From Melanocharis versteri (lineage: Eukaryota > Chordata > Aves > Passeriformes > Melanocharitidae), in NCBI GenBank assembly GCA_013397845.1, contig VZTG01003221.1, positions 144,424 through 208,423 of the forward strand: a DNA stretch of 64,000 nt, read 5' to 3'. Below the pieces are notes generated by a model. That model was not told where the DNA came from. It worked only from the letters and a program-made list of their open reading frames with translations, and ran no database searches. A program made the position numbers and the translations under genes. Of this stretch, positions 1 to 10,400 are shown piece by piece (the first letter of the stretch is position 1; every line of letters starts with the position of its first letter).

Positions 1-3000
1 TTTCTGTACAGTTTTCCAGGAAATGCAGTTAAACAAGCAGGTGTGGTATTGAAATACATTCTGCATTCTTCCCACAACAAATATGGATTTGTGCAGAGAC
101 AGTCAAAACTTTCCCAGTCATGCCAGCTTTGTGTGTGCTCTGTTTGGAAGGAAAAGGCAGGTGAAAATTCACTGCCAAATATCAGCTCTGCAGAACAAAC
201 TGGATAAAGGAATTGTCAAATAAGACTGAATTAAGAAATTCCAAATATATAAGTAACTCAACTTGATCATAAACCCAATCTTCACTGAAATCTGAAAACA
301 AAACAAGGATGTTTAAAGTGCTTCATTATGCAAATTCTGGATTTTTTTCTTATTGTTTCCTTCAAAAAACAGCTGGTGATGGTGACAAGGATCTTGTGAC
401 AAATGATTTTGGCATTTCCACATTTTACTGAATGCTACTGGACACTCATAATTTACTGTAATGATTTATGAGTAAAGAAGCCCAACAGTGTCGAAGCGCT
501 GATATCTTTTCTGTAATTCTGGCAAAGATTTTCTAAACAATAGTGTTCTCCTTTTGTATTCCAGGGTTTCTGTAGCACATGGAACATTTACATTTGTTCC
601 TACAGGGGAAATTTCAGTGACATGACCTTCACTTTATCTTCCTTTTTTGAGAATACCTTTGGGCACAAATCATTTTTTTCCATTTCTAATTTTACGATAC
701 CCCAGTTACAGATCATTTGTATCACAAGGGATTGGATTAGGAGCCATCTACTTATCCAAAATATTGTCAGGATATCCAGTCTTGCTCGAATTCCCTTTCA
801 GTGGGAGCAAGGCTTCTGTAGGCCTCAAACACACTCAATATATTTATTACAAAGAGCTCTGAAGAAAGCATTGCTTTATCTCGGAGGGGGTGCTGTTGTT
901 CCATTTTTGTTAACAAGAGGTGTATCAGGAGCCTGGCTGATAGATGGGAACATCAGAAAAATAGAAAGGGATTTAGGGCAATGGGAGACCGAATCCATTC
1001 GTGGCAATCACTATCAGGAGGTGGATCAATGGTTCTGTTATCAAAAATCAGTGTGGGAGTGATGGGTCAAAGCTTTGCTGACATTGTCCATGTGCTGCAG
1101 GCCAGGATCAGTGGAGCACTGGGATGCAGAGCTCCCCGTGGCAAGCACAGTCTGCTGATGCAATTTGAGCTCTTTTATTTCCATCTCATTTTACTTAACG
1201 AAGAAACTTGCCCTGTTTAAAAAGAAAAATTCCTCCTTCTCCCATCAGAAACGAATCCCACTGCTCAAAAGCCGAGTGGAACAATGTAAACATTTCCTGG
1301 AAATCCTCCTTGTGTTTCTGTGTGATTAACTGTCAAACTCAAAAATGTATTTGATGAAACCACGGCTGTGGAAACCCACGTGTGTGAGCCCTTGCATGTA
1401 ATTCCAGACTGTTCTCATGCTGTTCAGGAATTGTTCTTCCTATAGATTGGCTTTCCTGACCGTGTGAACATATGCTTAAAAGTTTATTTTCAGGAGAAGA
1501 ATCGGTTGATAAGGCTGAGTTATATTTATATTATCTTCACTCTTGCACTTAAAGAAAGCAAAAATCAGTTTTGGAGATTTTCCTAATTAGTCATCACCTT
1601 GAATGGAGAGTGCTCAAGGAAGAATGCCTCATCCAGAGTCTATTTTTCATTGCTTTCTATTTATTTCTTGTGTTGAGAGTAATGTTTAGAGCAGCATTAC
1701 TGCTCATTACCCTGCTTGGGACTTGACTGTTTCTACTCACTGCCAGAGTCTTTTTTTGGAGAAAAATATACTTTTCCTCTTAGTTTGCCATTTCTAAATT
1801 CAACAAATATACCACACGCCATTTCCTGTTTTTGCAGTTTCTGCAATACTGTACTTCATGTACAAAGCTAAAATTATCTGTGCCTTCAATTATAGGTGAT
1901 TTCAAAATTAGTTCATTTACAGAAAATGTTTTTGAATGAGTGTCTGAAGCAACTCTGCCCCCATTCCTTTTCATACACAGGAGAAGCAAACCCACATTTT
2001 TTTGTCTCCCTCTCCTTACTGCCTCACATGGAAAGCAGATTTTTTTCTCTGATTATTCCCCGTTTTGCTGCATTTTAGGGCATCTTTGAAGAAGCTACTC
2101 TAGGCAGCCAACATATAAGGACCTGAAAACTCATAAATAAATTAGATAACCTTCTTCCTTGCCTCAGCTTGCTCCAGTGAGTGCTCTTTTTAAACATCAG
2201 CAGCTTGTGTTGACTTGTAGTGGCCATTCAGAAGGACCTGGAGCTTCTGTTCATGGCCAAGTGTGCACTCCACAGCTGCAGTGATTTTCTCTTGTTAAAT
2301 CCGGGGTGTTTGAGCTCAGCTGAATGACATGTAGTTTAAATATTGACTGAAAAGATGGTCAGAAGCCCAAAAACGTGAGTTTAATTTATTTTATTCTGGT
2401 TTAGCACCACTCACTACACCTGGTGTTTTTCCTGCTCTGTAAACAGCAAATGTATCAGGCTTTGAATCAAACCCAAAGCTCAACTGTAGCTACACCTCTA
2501 CAAGGAGTACATTAACCTGTCAGAAACTCATTAAGAGAATAATTTGAGAGTGTTTTAATGAAATTATTTTGACACAGAGACAGAAGAAGCAGCAGAAGGA
2601 TACAAGAAATCCGTGAGTTAATTACTTGAACTTAAAAGCCTCGACCAAAAGATCAAGAGCAAAAAGCAATGTTTATTTTTGCTTCAGTACTTGTGACACT
2701 TCTCACAGATACATCTTCTTTACCCATGGTGCAATGAAAGACCTTTTTGAGACATGAATTATGGTGAGAAAAACAATGCTCTTACATTAAACATCTTTAT
2801 TAATATGGATACTGTGTGTTTTAGCGGTGTTTAGCTTCAAAATGTGATGTTTTGGAAGACAAAGTACAACCAGAATTTAGAATGAATGTGAGAGATAAGT
2901 ATTTGTGGATGGATACTTCACTGACAATTCGAGTTTAATCCTTATTCAAATTGAATTTCCTTTGAGAAAGCTTAAGGCCATCAATCTATTATCAGACAAC

Positions 3001-3667
3001 AAAACTGACTATTACTCATTTGAGTTGTTGTCGGTTTGTTTTTTTATTTTTTATTAAACCTGAAAGAATTGTGGTGAACTAATGTGTTTGTAAACCCAGG
3101 CTGCAAAAACACAGCAGATTGATAGCCATGTTTAATTTGGTAGGAAAAGAGCTTTGGTGCAGTTTGTGTTTTCTGATCCTTTTTTCCCTCTGTTCTGATT
3201 CCTCCCCCGTTCCTTTGCCCCTTGCTGGTTTTTACTGCTCGGTTATTGTGTTCTGCTCTTTATCCATCCTGGGCTGGGTTTGGGCAGTGTGAGGGTGGTG
3301 CTGGGGGCACTCACAGCTGCCTGAGGTGGCTGTGCTCACCAGCTGCTCTCCAGACACCCCCCAGTATCACACAAAACTGTTTTCTTGGGGAAATCTTTGA
3401 AATTCTAGTGAGCATGGATCCCTCCAGCAGGATGTGGAGGCAAGCAAAGCAGCAGGACAGAGCAGATGTGGGATTTACCCTGAAACCAGGGCCACTGAGG
3501 ACGAGAAATCTGCAGGGCTGTTTGGAAGCCAGGGCATTGCAGACAGTGGAGCTGCAATAACCCGAGCAGCAGAACAGAACCAGCTGCTCTGGGCCAGAGC
3601 AGGGCCCTCACACAGTCACCTGGGGTGTCACAGCAGGGACAGGGCTGGAGCAGGCACAGATCTTGCA
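1..3667. other. Single-copy non-coding stretch
   Basis: No exon, RNA gene or interspersed repeat is recognisable here. The sequence is AT-rich and of mixed composition. The longest open frame (622-1062, plus strand, 146 codons) has no recognisable domain, overlaps other short frames on the same strand, and has no convincing splice context, so it is not called as a gene. A perfect POU octamer ATGCAAAT lies at 328-335, but one such site in 3.7 kb is expected by chance. The stretch becomes more GC-rich after about 3240, leading into the CR1 fragment. Confidence 0.6.
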
Positions 3668-3908
3668 CAGGCAGAATCCTTTTAGAATCCCTGCATGGTT
3701 TGGGTTGGAAGGGACCTTATATCTCCTCTAGTTCCACCCCTGCCATGGGCAGGGACACTTCCACTGTCCCAGGCTGCTCCAAGCCCCATCCTGCCTGGCC
3801 TTGGACACTGCCAGGGATCCAGGGGCAGCCACAGCTTCTCTGGGCACCTGTGCCAGGGCCCCACCTCCCTTACAGTAAAGAATTTCTTCATAATATCGAA
3901 TCTAAATC
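3668..3908 (-). mobile_element. CR1 LINE, 5'-truncated 3' end
   Basis: This is the 3' untranslated end of a chicken-repeat-1 retrotransposon on the minus strand. Read on the plus strand it runs through the hallmark blocks of that end in reverse order: a tail near 3670-3690, a TTGGAAGGGACCTTA block near 3710, the CCTGCCATGGGCAGGGACAC block near 3740, the GCCTGGCCTTGGACACTGCC block near 3795, and the AGTAAAGAATTTCTTCATAA block near 3877. Only about 240 bp of a roughly 4.5-kb element remain, so no reverse transcriptase is encoded. 5' truncation is the normal outcome of CR1 insertion. Family is certain by eye; the subfamily is not assigned. Confidence 0.92.
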
Positions 3909-5580
3909 TTTAGGTCATTAACGTTCATTAGTCATTTCCTCATCCTCAGGGTTCATTCTCTGTGCTGGCTGCTGGTTGGGGTCTGCAGCTGTGCCCATCC
4001 TGTTCTGTGCTGACTTCCTCATCTCTGAGCCTCCCTTTTTCGTGAACAGCATTGCTTTCCTCCCCTTCTGCTCTTTAAAACAATATTAATCTGTTTATTT
4101 TGCCAAAAAAATGCTTTTAGGGGACCAGCCAGGCCCAATAAAAGCCATGGATACTAATTAAGGCAGTCACACATTAATAGATTGCTTTTCTAGAGGTTTG
4201 AAATCACCATACGTTGTAAAGTCAGAATTAATCCTCTTTTAGTGACATGTAAATGAGGACAGGTTATTATTTGGAAAACAGGAGCAAAACCTGTAGCCTC
4301 TACCTCATTAAGTTATTTTGGTATAGAACCATAATAATCAGCGTTGCTTGGGGCTGAAACAGATGCCCAGTATTGTGATGAAGGATATGTTTATGCATAT
4401 ATTTTAGGAGGAAACCCCAGAGACGAGGACACGGCAGGATTCTGTATCCAGGCAGCTCTTCTGAGCAGGGACAAGAACGACACCGCTCACCTCCCTCCTT
4501 TTTTGTGAACAATACTTTAAGGAATAAAACTCCACGCTAACAGCAGGGATCCAGCTGATGGGTATTGGCCTGGATGTGCTGCTCAGCCACAGCAGAAGCA
4601 GCACTTTAGGTAGATTCAGTTCCATTTTTCCTCCTGATAGTTGTATCATTAGGATTTTGCTTGAATTTCAGATGTTAAGTATACTATTGGTACAATAACA
4701 CCAAATGATTAATGGCCCATCCTAGGAAACGTGTCATGTCAATAAAACTGGTTTTTAATAGCTCTGTTGCAATTCCCCAGTTGAAAGTATTTCAAGAGTC
4801 AGTTAAGACAAAACCTATTTTTCTTTATCAAAATTCCTTAGCAGTTCTGTACCTGAGCACAGAGGACAGAATGGGCTCAGTAACTACACAGAGGATTATT
4901 GCCACTCTGCTCCCATTGTCTCACTCCTTATCAGGGAAGAGAACAAAAAAAAATATTGCTTGCAGTTCCTTTCCTATATCTCCCACCATCCCAGTAGCCA
5001 AACTAACACGTGTAGCAGAAAAAGAGCTGGAGATATCACTGACTGCAAGCGACCAGAATACAGGAGCTGCGTGCCCACAAACATTAACTGGAATATTCTA
5101 AAAGGTATTTGTTTCCTTCGTGATTTTTTGTGTGACCAAAAGAATCCTTTATTAGACCTCGCCCACTTCTCTTGGTGGTGTGTCTGGCACCTGGAAATCA
5201 GTCATAGATTGGACCAAAGGTGATGACAGCTCCCAGTTTTTGCATGACCCCAGTGTTCATCTCTTTAGCCCGAGTTTGTACCCCTGGGAAGGCAGATGTA
5301 ACCTCCTAAGGTCAGGCAGACCTGCTGAAGAGAGAATAGTTAATAAAAGGGAAAAACAAAACAAAAAGCTCTAGATCTCTGGAAATGCTGCTGCTGAAAA
5401 GCTCCAAAATTATAATACTCAAACTGATTGCATGAAATTTCCAGCTGTTAAAAGCCGAACTTGATTCCTCCTTTAATCACTCTGAACACATAATACATGT
5501 CTAAAATTAAAGGTCATCCACTCACCCAGGGCCCTACAAACGTGCTTTGACATTAAAAGGTTTACAATTAAAATCCACCA
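3909..5580. other. Single-copy non-coding stretch
   Basis: No gene or repeat is recognised. Positions 4080-4270 are AT-rich single-copy sequence with TAATTA- and AATTA-type motifs. The short frames here (for example 4712-5101) show no family resemblance and overlap frames on either strand. Confidence 0.55.
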
Positions 5581-5786
5581 GGGCTGGGAGGTGCCGGCAG
5601 GGCCTGTAGGGATGGAGCAGGGCTGTTCCTGGGGCCGTGAGCACTTTTTATTCTGTGTTGGGGCTGAGAGAGAGGGGCTGGGTGGGTCAGGCAGGGGCAC
5701 CCCATCCTGCTGTCCCTGCTCCTGGGGGTGGTGGCAGCTCTGACCAGCTCAGGAGCAGGGGCAGGGATGCTGCCCATGGCCAGGGG
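5581..5786. other. GC-rich lead-in to minisatellite
   Basis: A 200-bp G-rich stretch on the plus strand immediately precedes the 88-bp array. It contains loosely repeated GGGGCTG, GGGCAGG and CAGGGGCAGGGA motifs that resemble parts of the array unit, so it may be a decayed edge of the same minisatellite. No coding sequence is supported. Confidence 0.5.
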
Positions 5787-6515
5787 TGTCCCAGTGCCTG
5801 CCAGGCACTCCTGGGGAGCTGGGGCAGGTCTGAGGTGACAGGTGATAGGTGACAGGTCCTGGGAATCACAGCCATGTCCCAGGGCCTGCCAGGCACTCCT
5901 GGGGAGCTGGGGCAGGTCCGAGGTGACAGGTGACAGGTGACAGATCCTGGGAATCACAGCCGTGTCCCAGTGCCTGCCAGGCACTCCTGGGGAGCTGGGG
6001 CAGGTCCGAGGTGACAGGTGACAGGTGACAGATCCTGGGAATCACAGCCGTGTCCCAGTGCCTGCCAGGCACTCCTGGGGAGCTGGGGCAGGTCCGAGGT
6101 GACAGGTGACAGGTGACAGATCCTGGGAATCACAGCCGTGTCCCAGTGCCTGCCAGGCACTCCTGGGGAGCTGGGGCAGGTCCGAGGTGACAGGTGACAG
6201 GTGACAGATCCTGGGAATCACAGCCGTGTCCCAGTGCCTGCCAGGCACTCCTGGGGAGCTGGGGCAGGTCCGAGGTGACAGGTGACAGGTGACAGATCCT
6301 GGGAATCACAGCCGTGTCCCAGTGCCTGCCAGGCACTCCTGGGGAGCTGGGGCAGGTCCGAGGTGACAGGTGACAGGTGACAGATCCTGGGAATCACAGC
6401 CGTGTCCCAGTGCCTGCCAGGCACTCCTGGGGAGCTGGGGCAGGTCCGAGGTGACAGGTGACAGGTGACAGATCCTGGGAATCACAGCCGTGTCCCAGTG
6501 CCTGCCAGGCACTCC
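5787..6515. repeat. 88-bp minisatellite, 8.3 copies
   Basis: Unit boundaries at TGTCCC fall at 5787, 5875, 5963, 6051, 6139, 6227, 6315, 6403 and 6491, exactly 88 bp apart. Copies three to eight look identical by eye. The first two carry a few substitutions, a usual edge-to-centre gradient in homogenised arrays. Each unit holds a near-palindrome AGTGCCTG-C-CAGGCACT, a GGGGCAGGTC block, and a 7-bp sub-repeat (AGGTGAC, three times) that creates CAGGTG E-boxes. The last copy stops after 25 bp at an ambiguous base (6516). Copy number in the genome may be higher than assembled. Because 88 is not a multiple of three, the 68-codon minus-strand frames are artefacts of the repeat. Confidence 0.97.
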
Positions 6516-6516
6516 N
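6516..6516. other. Ambiguous base at array junction
   Basis: A single N lies exactly where the 88-bp array ends in mid-unit and the 43-bp array begins. It most likely marks a collapsed or joined assembly breakpoint, not a true single-base uncertainty. Confidence 0.7.
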
Positions 6517-6894
6517 AATCACCAGGGCCAGGGTCAAGGACAGCCCCAGATGTGCTGGGGATCCCTAGGACGAGGGTCAAGGACAGCCCCAGATGTGCTG
6601 GGGATCTCCAGGGCCAGGCACAGCCCCAGATGTGCTGGGGATCACCAGGAGCCACAGGCACAGCTCCAGATGTGCTGGGGATCTCCAGGACCAGGGCCAG
6701 GCACAGCTCCAGATGTGCTGGGGATCTCCAGGAGCCACAGGCACAGCCCCAGATGTGCTGGGAATCACCAGGGCCAGGGTCAAGGACAGCCCCAGATGTG
6801 CTGGGGATCACCAGAACCAGGACACGTCACAATGAGGACACGGCCCGGGGAGGAAGGAGAGAACCGAACTCAGGAGTAACTAGATAGAAATGCC

Positions 6895-6900
6895 TTTATT
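6895..6900 (-). terminator. LTR polyadenylation signal (copy A)
   Basis: AATAAA on the minus strand lies about 20 bp downstream of the TATA box in the LTR reading direction. The close spacing implies a very short R region. The motif is also present in copy B. Confidence 0.55.
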
Positions 6901-6917
6901 TATTTATATACAGAAGG

Positions 6918-6928
6918 GTTTTATACTC
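6918..6928 (-). promoter_or_regulatory. LTR TATA box (copy A)
   Basis: GAGTATAAAAC on the minus strand is preserved in both LTR copies at the equivalent position, which supports a promoter role in the ancestral element. Current activity is unknown. Confidence 0.6.
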
Positions 6929-7186
6929 TAGGTTATAGAAAGCCATTGGATCTTAGCTGACCACCCACCAGGGCTATTGGCTAGATCCTAAAAACACACA
7001 TTTCCTAAACAGATCTTCAGTCCTACAATAACAACGTCCAAAAACATCTCACAGGTGCAAGATAGAGGAATTATTTACAAAAGCTCGCTAGCTTTTTTGC
7101 AGCTAGCTCCGTGAGAAAGTGAGAATGCTCACGGACACAGGCAGACACTGAAAAATCTCTCTGCCACCAAGCTTTCAGCGTCCACA

Positions 7187-7400
7187 AGGACAAGGCACAG
7201 CCCCAGATGTGGCACAGCTGGGCTGCGGGTCAGGCTGCAGCCAAACGTGCCAGAGCCAAGTGCAGAGCAGCCCGGGGGGCTCAGCCCTGGCTCAGGGCAC
7301 CCCCAGAGCTGTGTGGGCACGGGCACAGCCCGGAGCTGTGTGGGCATGAGGACAGCCCAGAGCTGCGTGCAGCTCCAGGACAGAAGAGATCTCAAGGAGA
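7187..7400. repeat. Degenerate GC-rich repeat and 27-bp triplication
   Basis: The right-hand target duplication (7187-7192) is followed by a final partial 43-bp unit. Further on, three 27-bp units start at 7302, 7329 and 7356, sharing a CCCAGAGCTGTGTGGGCA core. The units contain CACAGCCC, as the 43-bp array does, so they may be its diverged continuation. No gene is supported; frames here run through low-complexity GC-rich sequence. Confidence 0.75.
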
Positions 7401-10400
7401 GCTCTCATTACACTTTGATGCATTCATGTTTCGGAGAAATCTGGCTCTTCCTCTGCTTAAAATTATTTCTTTACCAGCAGAGCGGAGACGCTCTTTTTCT
7501 TTACATTTCTGTCAAAAAACAATTGGCGTGTCAGGTTGCATCATGTCACATCATTTGGTGAAACACGAGCTGACATACTGTAACCGAAAGGTATTTGAAC
7601 ATATCATGTCAGAAACTGGAAGCAGGGATACAGGATCCTGCTCTCTCTGTCTTGGCAGGAGTTCTGGTTTTCCACTCTTGTTTTAATTCCTTTTGATTGC
7701 CAATATATATAAAAAATATCACTGCAAAGACAAGTGTCCGGTTTTGCTGCCTGTGCTCAATGCCCCTTCAATCTTTCCTTCTGTTCTTTGAGAAAATGCA
7801 AGAAAGCCATGAAAGCAGAAGAAAATCTACCCAGGTGAGAGAATTTGCTTATGAAAATCACCTGTGAGACTTGACAACCTGAAGAAAGATTAATTGAACA
7901 GAAATTTGAAAATTAAAGAAACAAAAAAAACCCCCAAGGAACCAATACAAATCAGTGCATAAGAAACCAGAGAAACCTGATGCCAGTCATCATCATTTTA
8001 TGGGATGATGCATGTCAAAGAGTGAAACTGAGAGATTGGCAGTATTTATTTGTTTTTTAAGGAGAAATCCAGGGCAATTTCTGCTGCTGTCTCAATGTGA
8101 TGGGATTAGGAACCAGCCCTAAGCACCCCCTTGCTCTTGGTCAGTCTGAATTTATGTGCCCCTGACCTCTACTGATCTCTTACCCAATTTATGAACTCAT
8201 TCATTCATTTAACTGAGTGCTTCTTCATTGATGCTTGTCCAGAAACTGAAGAAGAGGGAATATAACCTCACATTTGTTTGTTCTCCATTCCACCCCTTTG
8301 TTATTCACTCTCTTTTCTCTCACTGCTGTACAATTTCTTCTTTCTGTCTTCTTTCCTTGGTTCTGTTCTTCCCTTTCCCATCTTCTCAGCACACTGCACT
8401 TTGCCTTACTTTCAACCCTCCCCTTTCTTATTTTTCTCCAACCACCTTCATTCTTTTCCTGTATTATTTTACATTTTTCCTCTCAAGAATATTCTTCTCT
8501 TGTCTTGCTCAGGAGCTGAATTTTTCTGGAAAGGACTTTCAAAAAGCTGCTGCTTCCCCAGTTTCCCTCTGCTGTGATGGCTCCCCGAGATGAGGCTGCT
8601 TTGGCCTGCATTAATATTTACAGACTTGTTTTATGAATCTGAAGATTGATTTAGCGTGAGAGTAATGCAGGGGAGCAGATGAACCATGGAAATGGTAAGG
8701 TCTACTTTGCTGAGATTCATAAATCTAAAAGCCATGCTGAGGTGAACAGCTTTTAGAAGAGCAACACCTAATGACTGAAAATCGTTGAACGTCTAAAGTC
8801 TTAAACAAGTTTGAAACTTATCTTTCACAGGTAGCAGAGAATGATCTTTAATGGTGAAATACATTCCCCAAACTCTTACAGAGTTACAGCCTTTCTCTTT
8901 AAAATGTATAAAGCCTAAGGAGTTCAGGTACCAGCAGTTTTCCCAGGCAGTCGGGTGATAAATGTGCAATTTGCTAACATCATGTGTGCATTTTCTTACA
9001 AAAGCACAGCATATTTAAGATACTCTCGGTACTCTCATCCTTTTCTTTTCCAAAAATTATGGGGCTTTTTTGCCACTGAGTTTTTTTGTCTTCTAGATAC
9101 TACACCCAAACATTTTTCAAGGTCAAGCCATGCAGTACAGATTTAATTTCAGCACGCGAAATTGTAATCAACTCATAGTTATTATTAACTCCAACAAAAT
9201 ATTCCAGCTACAATGAAACATGGAATGATTTTACCATCCCTTGCTACAGAACTTCTGTGCTTTTAGACCAGCTAGAAAGGAGCACTTTGGAATAAAGTGT
9301 GACATTCAGAGGTTGGCTGTTGTGTCTGTTATGCACAGTAAGTTCTATAATGGAAGCATTACGGCTGAGGATTTAACACGTTTTCCTGCCCTGCTAACAG
9401 GGAAAGACAAGCCCAGTGTCTGCCACACAAAGCTGGTGTTTAAGAACAAGACAAATTCTTCTTCTGGCAACTCTGAAGCAGTGGGAGGGAAGACACCTGA
9501 GAAGTGTGCCTTGGAACAGTCAAGGACTTTGCTTTCTCTTTGTGTTGTGTGTTATGTTGTGCTAGCAAAAGCGAGTTGAACTCCAGGGTGAGGCTGGATG
9601 TGTACTTGTGCAGTCTATGCACAGATGCTGCCTTTTACCTGTAAATTCATTTTACTTTAAGACCAGCAGAATAAACCATTTTCCTTGAACCACTGAGCTC
9701 TCCAAACTCTACCAGTGAGACATGCCTAAACCAATCACATTATTTTGATATTTCCTACACATTGTTTTACGTATTGTGAACACTTCTCCTCAGTTTAGGG
9801 CTAAAAGCTTGACTTGTATAACCAAGGCCCATTATAAAACAGAAGAGTCAAAAGCAACAGTCAGTGTGCAATTGAAGAGTAAAACTGCAAGAGAGTTCTT
9901 CTTTCGAGAGGGTTTTTTCCCATCAACTCATCATGCAAAGTGATGCTTATACAGCTGCTGTGAGTCTCTCATGTGTGTCATACCCACAGCACAAAAATAC
10001 ACATTCTGGAAAACCAAGTGGCACCTTTTCAAGACAGAAATGGACGAGAGAAGTCACTGCAGAGAAAAAACAGAAAAACCTGTGGGCACCTACCCTGGAT
10101 TTTGAATAAAATTGTGAAACTGGGCACAAGGTGTGAAGAGAACTTGCAGCAGCCACATGTGGCTTGGCTCTACTCGAGCGCTGAAGGAAATTCAGCATTA
10201 ATGAACCATTTTCTAGCACCATCCATTGTTCCCTTGGAAAAATGTGGTCCTTCAGTGGTACTTGATTCTTGGCAAAATTCTCTATTTCTTTGGTGTTTAT
10301 GTTTTGGCATTTAAACCCATCTGCACTCCAGAGCCCTGCAGCTGTGGGCTCTGTGCTGAGCCACGCTGCAACAGCCTCTGAGCATTTCTGGGTATTGACA

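Larger units (their letters stand above)
6825..7186 (-). mobile_element. Solo LTR of endogenous retrovirus (copy A)
   Basis: This is a 362-bp solo long terminal repeat in minus orientation. It is flanked by a perfect 6-bp target duplication AGGACA at 6819-6824 and 7187-7192. On the minus strand it begins TGTGGACGC and ends near GTGACG; the terminal TG..CA is decayed to TG..CG at one end. A TATA-like GAGTATAAAAC (6918-6928) and an AATAAA signal (6895-6900) lie in the correct order for a minus-strand LTR. The other copy at 53726-54087 is the same length and roughly 85% identical by eye. A 6-bp duplication fits class II (ERVK-like, alpha/beta) elements; that class assignment is inference. No internal viral genes are present, so the element was reduced by LTR-LTR recombination. 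Confidence 0.93.
6517..7205. repeat. About 43-bp minisatellite, interrupted by LTR
   Basis: The core CCAGATGTGCTGGGG recurs at 6546, 6589, 6626, 6666, 6709, 6749 and 6792. An eighth, partial core starts at 7203 beyond the inserted LTR. Spacings are 43, 37, 40, 43, 40 and 43 bp, so units vary through small indels and alternate between two linker types (one with AGGGTCAAGGA, one with AGCCACAGGCA). Most units contain a perfect hairpin, CCCCAG-ATGTG-CTGGGG. Frames of up to 140 codons across the array are repeat artefacts and carry the N at 6516. Confidence 0.93.

Noticed and set aside
622..1062. 146-codon plus-strand open frame
   Set aside because: No recognisable domain, overlapping open frames on the same strand, no splice or promoter context.
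5787..7205. Regularly spaced repeats that could suggest a CRISPR array
   Set aside because: Units are contiguous tandem copies without unique spacers, and the surroundings are vertebrate (CR1, LTR).
8228..8593. Phe/Ser-rich 121-codon frame
   Set aside because: By-product of a pyrimidine-rich tract; three plus-strand frames overlap there.
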